DNA of 64,000 bases from assembly GCA_032718475.1 (NCBI GenBank), contig JAUCBJ010008910.1:1-64000 (forward strand), given 5' to 3'. The notes under the pieces are model-generated. The model had not been told where the DNA came from and ran no database searches. It saw only the letters and a program-made list of their open reading frames with translations. Shown here piece by piece: positions 43,427 to 52,575 of this stretch. Origin of the DNA: Nemertoderma westbladi (lineage: Eukaryota > Xenacoelomorpha > Nemertodermatida > Nemertodermatidae). How positions within the stretch are numbered: the first letter of the stretch is position 1; each line of letters begins with the position of its first letter. A program made the translations under genes and the position numbers.

Positions 43427-43532
43427 ATTACACCATTGATATTTATAAAATTAACAGTCAATAATACCAACTACAGAACTATTATCAACAACACATCAAT
43501 ACTGCACTACAGCTGTACAGGCCCGGTTAGCT

Positions 43533-43651
43533 TATAAGAACTGAATAGCGTTTTTCTGTAAGCTCTATTATTCTCTCTTTCTACCTTCTACATACAGATA
43601 CAATGTCATCGTTCAAACTTCCCTCCACCATATATCTAGTATATTAGTATA
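43533..43651 (-). repeat. gypsy-like 5' LTR (119 bp)
   Basis: Direct repeat of 39359-39477. The BEL-1 gag frame runs into it, which is why a longer open frame (43613-45103) seems to end here. Confidence 0.93.
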
Positions 43652-45262
43652 CGATGGTTGTTCCTCCCCCGCATGTACGTAAAAAGTGTTGTCTTCCTCC
43701 TCGTCCTCGTCCGATGATCCTGATTGATCCATACAGTCTGTGTAGAAAGTATGAATCTCGCGCGGCGCACGCTCCTTGTAAAGCGCGTCGCATCTAGCCG
43801 CTTTATCTGGATGCTCTCGTCGAAAGCGTTTGGTCGGAGTATGACTGTTTGAGTGAAGTAACGCGTCATGGTTACGTCCACATAGAGGACATGTATCGTC
43901 GTTTGGGCGATCCTTCCAGATGTGTCTAGGCTTCGTACATCTCCAACAAGAATCTAAAGATCGAATCTGAAGTCTCCTTTCTTCGATTCCTAACTCCCTA
44001 AAAGCGCGACATCCACGTAGTTTATGTCCGCTATGGTTTCTGCCGTTCCGCTCGCAATATGAGCATCCCACAAAGTCCGCCGGCAACTGTTGCCATAGCT
44101 GCTTGGTGCCGATAGGCGTCAGAACTTTAGAAGTCTCAGTCGGGGTGGCATAGGTAACGGCTTTCGCGTTCGTCGGAAATGGTTTAGTCCGAATCGGAGC
44201 AGCAATAGCTATCCCTTCTGCCGCTATATGGTGATCGGTATAGTTGGATCGAGTCTCCACTACGGCCTCCCGCGAAATCAGTTGGTAGACGTCGGTGAGT
44301 TTTAATAGCCCGCTGGCCTCTTCACGCTGATACTCGATGCGTCGCCATTCTCGTCGTAATCGATGATGAAGTCGACCGATTATTCGAATGAGAACTGTCG
44401 GTACGTTAGCGTATTCGAATTGTCCAATGGACCATAAAGTCCCTATAGCGTTCTTTATTTTGTCCGCGAGTCGTAAAAGATCGATCGGTTTCGAAATACT
44501 TCCTCCTCTGCAGAGGTCTTCGATAATAGATTTAGCCATGGCTACGTTGCCACCGTAAATCGAATATAGATGGTCGTACGCCAACTCAAAGGTATCTGGA
44601 ACACCGATGAAGGTTTCCGCTAATCGTTTCGGCTCACCAGACAGGACTTGGAGCAAGTAATTAAACTTCTCCATCGAGGTGAAAGCACACTTAGCGATCT
44701 GGGACTCTACGTAGTCTACCAGTGTACGCCAGTGTTTTGCGTTGCCAGAGAACTTCGGTGGTTGTTGTGCCGGTAATCCATGTCTGGCCGCAAACTTCGC
44801 AATCTCGCTAACTAAATCTAACTGTCTGTGTCCCTGTTCGGTTGCGTCGTCCAGTCGTTCATTTCCACGCATTGTCCGTCGGTAGGAAATATTAACGTGA
44901 TTTTCTTCTCGATGATTCGGAGTCTGTCTAGTCTCCTGTTCTCTCCTTGGTGGTCGATGTTGTCTAGGTTGTTCTAACTCCACGCTGGTTCGTGATCGAT
45001 CCGACGGTTGCGCTTCGAGTCGCTCTTCTAGTTGCGCTAGTCGGTCCACCATCTCTGTGAACTGTTTGGCGTTAATCGCTGGTTGCAATGTGGGTTTCTG
45101 CAAATGTGTTTCTCGTGGAGGATTGTCGATGAATTGGTTCGTCGATCGTTCCTCTCGTTTGTAATCAGCCGCTGCCGCCGCTCCAGTATGGAATATTTCC
45201 CGTTCCGTCGACTCCGTATCGCTAGATGAATCGCTGTCGTCCGGATAAGGTGGTTGGCGGGT
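43652..45262 (-). pseudogene. BEL-1 gag, capsid-like domain and zinc knuckles
   Basis: In frame from the TGA at 45263-45265 down to the gypsy insertion. It contains the BEL gag domain (DUF1759-like): LPAQQPPKFSGNAKHWRTLV, FTSMEKFNYLLQVLSGEPKR and IYGGNVAMAKSIIEDL, followed by C/H-rich segments (CSYCERNGRNHSGHKLRGC; CWRCTKPRHIWKDRPNDDTC; CPLCGRNHDALLH). It has no stop within it. The acidic tail (DEDEEED) precedes the point where the nested gypsy-like element interrupts the path to the protease. BEL-2 encodes a related domain at 62861-63235. Confidence 0.9.
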
Positions 45263-46390
45263 TCATGTACGGCATATTACTCTTTGTCGAGTTCGTTGAG
45301 GTCTAGGATCTACGGTTCTCCGTCGTTCGGTAGGCTCGCAAGCCTTCCACGAAGTCGTAGGTCTCGTTATACTCTGTTCGATCATGTGGGTACTACCCAC
45401 ATCCGTCCTCCTCCATTGTTCGGTAGGCTCGCAAGCCTTCCACGAAGTCGTAGGTCTCATCGAACATTGTGTCAAAGGTCGAATAAAATAGTCAGGTTTC
45501 GTAGTCAGTCTATAAATAACTGGGTTCGCACAGCACGTCACAGGTTTAACTGCTAACGGCTTACTTACCTGTTTAATTGTCATAAACGCAGGTTCCTCTC
45601 TTCCTACAAGTAGACTACGACTTACTGTAGGTGGACTATTCACTTTACCTGCTAAAATCGGTGATGAAGTTGCCCTAGGTTGCGGTATTTCCGTCACAAC
45701 AAACCTGTTACCTTGCGTCGAGCGCACAGGTGATATTTCTTTAGGTTTCGTAACAAAGACCAGTTTTATCAGAGTTGTAGGTTTGAGCATAGGAATCACT
45801 TGTGGAAAACGTTTACAGTAATCCTTGACAAACTCCTCTTCTCTGTCTATCGCTCCCACACTTCCTTTCTCGATTCGCTTCTGAATTCTGCGATATCGAG
45901 TCTCCATGCGATCCAGGGCAGACAAGTCATGTCCAGCTCGAGACCTTATAGATCTATCTCTCACGTCGAGTTCGAGGTCCTCTTGCGCATTTGCTGCCTC
46001 ACGCGATCTGCGATTTAGTTCGAACTGGAACTGCATCTCTCTCTCGCGTCGGTCTGCCTCCTGTTGTTGTGCTGCTAATTCTGCTTCCTGAATGGCTAAA
46101 TGTGATTTCATTTGCCGTGCCTCCAACTGAGCATGAGCGTCAGATGTTGCTTTCTTCCGCGCTAACTCATCAGCTGCTGCCTGTCGTGCTGCTGCCGCTG
46201 CGGCCACTTCTTGCGCCAAGTCCTCCTCCAGTCTCCGCATTTCCGAGGCTTCGAATTCGGCTTGAGCCTGGAGTTTTGCAATTCTCGCTTCGTCTTCTCT
46301 GCGTTGTTTCTCTCCCTCGATAGCAATCTGTGTCATCTGCCATTGCGCTTCTTCCTCGGCGACTTGTTGTCGGCGTGCAACCTCCTGTTA
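45263..46390 (-). pseudogene. BEL-1 gag, alanine-rich coiled coil
   Basis: Same frame as the capsid region. It starts after TAA 46388-46390 and ends at TGA 45263-45265. The first 170 residues are a long charged coiled coil (QEVAAAAAARQAAADELARK; REREMQFQFELNRRSREAAN), then basic low-complexity sequence. Near the end two copies of the palindrome are read as WKACEPTE in the repeat RPTTSWKACEPTE. The two stop codons isolate this block; both can be explained by single C-to-T changes (CAA to TAA, CGA to TGA). Confidence 0.8.
45329..45441. repeat. BEL-1 palindrome, copies 8-9 (coding, read as WKACEPT)
   Basis: Copies at 45329-45348 and 45422-45441, both exact matches to ggtaggctcgcaagccttcc and both followed by acgaagtcgtaggtctc, 93 bp apart. 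The coding-strand frame here is different from that in pol: WKACEPTE instead of GRLASLP. Confidence 0.92.
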
Positions 46391-47054
46391 TTGAGTAATT
46401 ACAGACGCTGTTCTACTAACGTCGCCAACGTCGCTCCGTACACTAACGAACGATCTATCCAGTGGTGGATTTTGGTAGGCTCACGAGCCTTCCATAGTAA
46501 GAACTTCCGTCGTCCCTCGCGGTATGACTTCCAGTTCTTCGATCGGTACGTCGCATCTACGAAGAAAATTGGTGAGCATCTCCAACCTCCTGTCTAGGCA
46601 ATAGAGTTCTTCCTCTTCGGGTTGCAACAACGCGTCCGAAACTGACTCACCTAGCAGTTGGTCAAACTGTTCCTGTTGAGCCAAACTTATTACTGACTTA
46701 AACTGGATGAGGCTTTCCCTCGCACTTACCAACTTATCTATTATCTTTACCTGAGTAAAGTTGTCGCCACGCAATTCTGCAAGTTCGTGTAAACCTTTAA
46801 GTTTTATCTACGGAAGCATGTACCCTACTTTCTATCCTTACCTGTAAGGTGTAGAACTCGTATCTCGACATCGGGGCGGTTAACTCGCGTAAAACGCGAA
46901 AACCTTCTCCGAGGTTTCGAGTAATCTGGGCCATGTGTCCTCCTATACTCCTAATAACATTTTCTTGGCTTCCCGCCAAGCTTACCATGTCTGGTTCCCA
47001 TGACCTGGTCTGCGGGACTGTAAGGAAATCTTCGATTCTGCCGTCGCCACGCAT
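46391..47054 (-). pseudogene. BEL-1 gag N-terminal region
   Basis: Two pieces. 46797-47054 opens MRGDGRIEDFLTVPQTRS. After a one-base frame change near 46785, 46481-46774 continues with KIIDKLVSARESLIQFKSVI, a helical segment like those at the start of BEL gag. It stops at a TGA (46481-46483) lying inside palindrome copy 10 and then continues in frame to 46391. The true start is uncertain. Confidence 0.7.
46474..46493. repeat. BEL-1 palindrome, copy 10 (third reading frame, creates a stop)
   Basis: ggtaggctcacgagccttcc: the stem AGGCT/AGCCT is intact while the loop is CACG instead of CGCA. On the coding strand it lies in a third frame (MEGS-stop); the consensus sequence in this frame would have had CGA where the TGA now is. 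Confidence 0.88.
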
Positions 47055-48179
47055 TGCGGCTTCCGGTATTTCCGTTCGGGGTACCGGCGACGCACGCGGT
47101 GTGACATCGGTGGGTTCTCCTTCTCGGTTCGTCTACTGTCAATCTGTCCGGGTCGCACGTGTCATAGTTTGTAGGTAGGTATCAGGTCGAATGTGGTGTG
47201 TCACTCATGTCTTATTATATACGTCAAGTACGGGTAATAAAATGTCAAAGTATCGGAATGTCGAAATGTCAAACTTACCTTGGTATATATATATACCATA
47301 TATATAGCCTAACTGGTACAAATAAATTTAACAAAGTCAGAATGTCGAAATGTCAAACTTACCTTGATATATATATATCATATATATATACCCTAACCGG
47401 TACAAATAAAATTAACAAAGTCAGAATGTCGAAATGTCCAAATGTCAAACTTACCTTGATATATATATATCATATATATATACCCTAACCGGTATATAAT
47501 AAAATATGTAATAATCTAGCCTACCGGCTAAATTTGTACGAATAAGTGAGATAACGGTATATGTTACCAAAATGTAGATCAACAAGTACAAATAATAGGC
47601 AAAACAGCAACGTCTAACGGGAAAATAAGTACCAACAACACTACTAATTAGACAGTGGAACCCACAAATTTTGAGTACTACTGTGCTCTTAAGTTTGAAT
47701 GACACGAGTCATAAAACTTACGCTCCTTTGATCTTCCAGTCGTGCAAATTCCCAAATACAAACCGGACGTGGGTCGTTCTGTTTTTCGGCGTCGCGGATG
47801 AATTTTGTGTCTCCCAAACTTTGCGAAAAGCGGTCTAATCCCTCGAAGCGGTCCAGAAATGAGTCCTTGAGTCCTGAAAGGTTGAAGCTGAGAGTTTTAC
47901 TTCTACTCTACGAAAAATCTTCCTAGGTACTGATACAACTTGGTCTTTAAACCCTATGTACCTTTTCAAGTACCGAAAAGTAACACCGCACACACACGGC
48001 GTAAAACAAATAATTACAAACTAACTAACTATTTATAGCTAGCCAAATACGAATAAAACTACCCTAAAGGCCTACTGGCAGGGGACGTTCTACAAATTAC
48101 TAACTTTACTAATTTTAATTGTAAAATATCATTCTACCTTTACAATAGCTAATAATATATTTATATATATATCTCCTAC
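47055..48179 (-). other. BEL-1 5' leader with a tandem repeat
   Basis: No coding region. At about 47235-47500 a unit of about 80 bp occurs three times (gaatgtcgaaatgtcaaact, then TA-rich sequence, then ggtacaaataaa). The bases just inside the 5' LTR (sense gtaggagatatatat) do not match a normal tRNA primer-binding site, so priming is unexplained. Confidence 0.6.
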
Positions 48180-50286
48180 TGAAAAGTCCAGTAGTATACC
48201 GCCTACCGGGTCCTAATAACGATGTACCTTACTGTAAGATCTAGTAGTGTATACGGGCTCGTACAGTATCTGACAATAAATCCCACTCCAGGGTGTCTAA
48301 ATAAACAGATACGAATACGCGAACAACTACTGGCGAGGAACAGAGCCTGGTGTCTATTCTAATACGTGGGCGAGTCAAATGCCCGGGCGAACTAGACAAA
48401 CAGGATACCTGTCCTCTAACCGGTGAGGCAGATGTACAGTCTATGGTGACAGACCAAACTCACGGGAAAACAATCCCCGCGCAGCGAATCCTAACTATCG
48501 CTAACGGACCTAAATACCATAAACTTGCCACGGTGTGATTTATATGGTTTATATACGAGCTAGAGGATTAACAGACTAGCGTAACAATACTACTAACAAG
48601 CGGTAGCAGTCAAAACGGGGTAGTAAGTACCTAAAGTAACAATACTGCTGACAGGGGCAAAGCAGTCAAAGGGGTGCATGCCATCTAAAATACTTGCCGT
48701 AAAATTATATACTAAATATCTCCTAAAATTACAAATACGAATGGTAGAACTGCAGAATAAATCCTATTTAAAGTAACCTAAAGTAATCTAGTAGCTGGCA
48801 GGTCTCGAAGGGGAGTATATATGTTTTAGGATGTGTGTGTGTGTGTGTTACGAATAAAACAATTTTGGTGTATCGCCGTCGTACTAGGTTTTGGTGATTT
48901 CTGACCAAAAACAATACCGGGCGCTAGCTACTAAAATAAGCTAGTTGCACTCTGTAGGGTTTAATACTTACAAATGACGTCAAAGCCCTTCCTATCCACA
49001 ACTCAACCGGGCAATTACGGTGTTAGTAACTAAACCCGTGATCGGCACAAATACCAGATTCTGGTTGTAAGATAAGAAATAGGTGTTAATTGCTACCGTA
49101 CATTAGCTGATCTGGTACACAATTTGATTCTAGAATTTTGTTGCTGCGGTGGTTAGCAGCAAATACCTATCAGTACGTGGCAAGGCGTGGTAGGATATTA
49201 ATAAACCTCCCTAGGCCAAGCAAAGTGACGGTAGCAGAAAGCTGCTCCTTGCCTGATCAAATATTTCTCAGACAGGGGCGGGCAAATGTATAAACTACAA
49301 AGTGAACCGGTACAGAACTGTCAGTACTGCAAATCACCAAATTATGGAACTTGTGCTGTCTGGACCTAAAGTGTACTTGCGCGTACTGACGAACAGCAAT
49401 AGTTCACACCTGTAGGAGATACAGGTTAATCCGGGGATTTTGCTTGTTTGCTCCTGTCTAAGTCTAAAATATTTGATCCTAAATTTTACGGCGTCCCAGG
49501 ACAGCGTCACGCTTACCCTGATCTATAGGTCTTACTGCAGGCAAGGGTGTCAAACAAAGTCTTACCTTCCTCTGAAGTGGGCGCTGTATGGCAAGGGGGC
49601 ATGCTTCGAATGGGCGCGCGGGCAAATCTAATGTGGGAACTTAGCGTGTTGTGGACATCTTTCCCTGCGTTGCTGATGCCCTAACGGTTTAGGCAGCCAT
49701 CTCCCAAATGTTTGGCTGTCCCAAAGGTAGACGAGACAAAATATACATGTTCAAAGTTTACAGTATATTTACGTAATTTCCAAAGATTTATCAAACAAAT
49801 TTACTAATAAGTTTCAACAAGAAACTAACAAATGTAACTAGTGAGAGTGTTATTAGAAATAACAAGAGTGATAACCGAAGGCAAACCAGCCCTTATATAG
49901 TAAATCTGGGACATAGAATCCGCTAGAACCTTCCAGAGCATTCCATGGCCTCACATTGGAGCAATAAGATGTTCCATGCCCTATGATTGGCCCAACTCAT
50001 CGTTCCATACGTTGTACGCACCTCATTGGTTTATCAAATTAGATCAAATGAAATTAAATTTCCCAAAAATGCAAATTTCCCGACTGGGATTCGAACTCGT
50101 AACCTATCTGTAATGTAACCAACGCCTTAACCATCTGACCACTGCGCCATTAGATTACCTACGGGTTTTATGTGTACCAATATGAATAGGCATATTACAT
50201 TACTGTAATTTAATCAAAATGCGTCGGATTTTAGAAAGTTTTTACGTTAAACTACAAATGCTACATTATAGTGAAATAATCCATCA
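48180..50286 (-). repeat. BEL-1 5' LTR
   Basis: 2107 bp, TG..CA, direct repeat of 29960-32068. In the first 500 bp the copies differ at about 16 positions, mostly transitions, including CpG losses in the left copy or the right. It should contain promoter and polyadenylation signals for the minus-strand transcript. It contains a tRNA-like block at about 50085-50157. Confidence 0.93.
50085..50157 (-). pseudogene. tRNA-derived block inside BEL-1 5' LTR
   Basis: Minus strand: A-box TGGCGCAGTGG (50139-50149) and B-box AGTTCGAATCC (50087-50097), better preserved than the copy in the other LTR. The spacing is about that of a tRNA, but the T-stem is not paired. It is in the element's transcription orientation. 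Confidence 0.55.
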
Positions 50287-50923
50287 TCAACAAAGATAAC
50301 AGCCAGATGCCTGTCTTTCTTTTTTGATAACTCTTCAATTATCCTTCTAAGTGCCAAAATGGGCTCCATGGTCCCACGACCTTTACGGAACCCATTCTGA
50401 TTTCCACAGAGCAGTCTCTCAATGGGATCCCTGATGCGATTTAATAGAATTCTATTGTATAGCTTTGCAGCAATCGAGATCAATGAGATTCCCCGAAAAG
50501 AACCATAGAGTGTTAGGTTGCCCTTCTTGGGAACTGGCACCAACTTATTTGTTTTCATTTCTTGTGGGACTCTTGTTGTACGGTACATGTCTACTATGAT
50601 GGGATAGATGAGCTTTAAACACTCAGGTATTTTAAAGACCTCAGGGGGAACACCATCTACTCCACTGGCACGATTGGTCTTAATGCTCTTTGCAGCAGCC
50701 TTCACTTCTGCAAAGGAGATATCACCAATGGGAATATCTGGGAGTACAGACTCAGACACTTTTACTTCTATAAAGTTATCAGGCAATACCCTGTCATTAT
50801 TGAGGAGCTTTTCAAAGTGGGCCTTCCAACCATTGAGGCGATCGGCTGGTGATTCAGCCTTAACCTGGGTGGTTGGTTGGCTTTTTCGACCAGCAAGCAA
50901 GTTGATCGATCTCCATGCCTGGG
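50287..50923 (-). mobile_element. family 1 retrotransposon, 5' part, interrupted by BEL-1
   Basis: Continues the fragment 28800-29959 and starts with the repeated target bases tcaac. It encodes the linker and N-terminal RT (NNDRVLPDNFIEVKVSESVL; ASGVDGVPPEV; GNQNGFRKGRGTM; HLAVIFVD) and is 5'-truncated at 50923. Immediately after come the duplicated aatagaac (50924-50931) and copy B of the segmental duplication. The endonuclease is absent, so this was a dead-on-arrival insertion of about 1.8 kb. Confidence 0.93.
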
Positions 50924-51451
50924 AATAGAACAACAGAGCAACAGACATACCGATTGAGTTAGTGGTACCTGTATGCTTTCGTCGCTCGCCCCACAAGTAC
51001 AGCAGTAATCAGTCAGTCAAATATAGTCAACCAATATAACCAAGCCAAGGTAATTGACTATGATTCTCTGCATCCTGCCCTGATGTTACTCAGCAAAACA
51101 CAACAGGTATGCTCTGCGTCAGCAAAAGACAGAGTGAGATACTGGCCAGGGCGAACCTAGCAGTTCCTGGAAAAACGCCCTCTTATCTCATTGCTGGTCA
51201 ACAACCAATAAAAAGCCACCATCTTGCCATGTTTAATACAATATCATATATCATCAATGTTGAATGACAAACTGTTATTCACTGGGCATACAGCCAGACA
51301 CAGTCTATAGATAGTTGCTCAGATAGTCAGCAGGCTAGAAATTAACACACGAGCAGTCTAACAATCACAGTCGGGAGTCATGCCAACTGACTGTTTCACA
51401 GTTCGCAATGTATACTGAAGAACACTCTATTGAAGTACAACAACGACGTGG

Positions 51452-52050
51452 ATGAGTGAATCCATTTGGGAGATCCATGCATGGTTCTGGAGGAGGAAGC
51501 AGTCTGTAGTGAACTCCATGACACAAGAATATCACTGTTTGGGAGGCAGCAATGGATCAGTATCAGGCTGTGACACAGGATCCATCGGAATGAAACAGTG
51601 GATCAAACCGCGTCGAGGAAGATGGAGGGAACACGGCAGGAGGAACAGTCTACAGGGGGCTGTGGGAGGCGAGGGGACTGATGGAATGGCAACGGGTGGG
51701 CCCACTGTATGATGCCATACGAGGAGGAACCCAGGGAGTCTACCAGCCGAGGAGAACGTTGAGACTACATCTCGAGCACGAGGCTACAACGCCTCCAAGA
51801 AGCTCCTCTACAAAGCGAAGAGGATTGGTAGGGTGGATCGAACGAAGCTTCTATATAAGGATGGTTTTTCCAATAAACATTTTGAGTGCTAAGCTCGATT
51901 TAGGCAATGGGAAGTGGCAGATGAGCAGGCGTGAGAGGTGGCTGTGGACTTATTTGAACTTCAACGATTAAATATGATAGCTTTTGATAAAGTGTATATG
52001 GTGGAGATATGAATGAGGGGGATATAATTAATAGATAAAGCCAGTTCGGA
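51452..52050 (+). pseudogene. degenerate relative of the 9570-10645 gag-like gene (copy B)
   Basis: Duplicate of 12464-13060, with the same stops plus a few new substitutions. It reads MSESIWEIHAW..., then WQRVGPLYDAIRGGTQ, and the ESNEHFN/ADERARG-like segment in other frames. It has no coding capacity. Confidence 0.6.
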
Positions 52051-52575
52051 TGGTGTCAGCCTCAAGATAAATACAGAGGACTAGATATCATCTGTGGGGA
52101 GGGCCAGTAGAATCGATAAAAAGCAGACATACTTTATCATCATTTGTCTAGGATTGAGATTTAATGTGTATTTGAATGGATTAAAAATCATTATCAATAG
52201 AAACCAAGATAAGAAATTATCAGAGCGCTCTGTAGCAGCCAATTACAGCCGATTTTCAAAATTGGTTTGCCACATTTACTTAAACCCACCACATTGACAT
52301 AGATTTTACGAAAAGAACACACCCTGCCATTCTATTCAGAGCACCTTGTTACCCACTATTCGATTGTTTCTAGCCAAACAGTTTTTCGCACACTAACAGT
52401 GGTGGCAAAAATTTTTTTTGTTAAGCCAGCATAGCAGCTATATGTGCATGTGCAGCTTCAATGCAGTGGGCTGATAGTTCTGCCTACTGAGCTATATAAA
52501 CACAAATCAAAAGCAAATCGAGAAATATTATTACCAAAAACATTTAAGAATTCCTACAGTTGTCAATATAACACC
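52051..52575. other. spacer downstream of the transporter gene
   Basis: Same as 13061-13587 of copy A. No gene recognised. Confidence 0.4.

Larger units (their letters stand above)
39359..43651 (-). mobile_element. Ty3/gypsy-like LTR retrotransposon nested in BEL-1, coding-intact
   Basis: 4.29 kb, with 119-bp LTRs (39359-39477 and 43533-43651) that differ at one position, and the 5-bp target duplication cgatg (39354-39358 and 43652-43656). Minus strand. The polypurine tract ggggggggga abuts the 3' LTR (39478-39488 complement). Gag, protease and pol are all uninterrupted and lie in three frames, each -1 to the previous. The LTRs begin and end in TATA rather than TG..CA, and I found no TGG primer-binding site directly after the 5' LTR. 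The near-identical LTRs and intact frames indicate a recent insertion. Confidence 0.93.
29960..50286 (-). mobile_element. BEL-1: giant BEL/Pao LTR retrotransposon (20.3 kb with nested gypsy)
   Basis: Bounded by 2.1-kb direct repeats (29960-32068 and 48180-50286) that start tgaaaag and end ccatca (TG..CA), with the 5-bp target duplication tcaac (29955-29959 and 50287-50291). It inserted into a family 1 retrotransposon. On the minus strand the order is gag (coiled coil, capsid-like region, zinc knuckles), protease, RT, RNase H, an SPD-repeat linker and integrase, the BEL/Pao order; an extra ORF follows at 32946-33326. Without the nested gypsy element (39359-43651) it is about 16 kb, much longer than the usual 5-10 kb. 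The LTRs differ at roughly 3% in the stretch compared by eye. The coding region is broken by at least seven stops and several frameshifts. Confidence 0.93.

Noticed and set aside
45254-45556. Plus-strand open frame containing GRLASLPRSRRS twice
   Set aside because: It is the antisense of BEL-1 gag; the peptide arises only because the palindrome encodes GRLASLP on both strands.
35340-46483. TGA as a recoded sense codon, since several frames are broken mainly by TGA
   Set aside because: The intact transporter genes end in TGA where the protein family should end, and TAA stops and frameshifts also occur in BEL-1. Decay is the simpler reading.
46969-47530. Further palindromes in the BEL-1 leader (ttggcttcccgccaag; agcctaccggct)
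   Set aside because: Single occurrences with stems of six or fewer base pairs, close to what chance gives; not counted with the ten-copy family.
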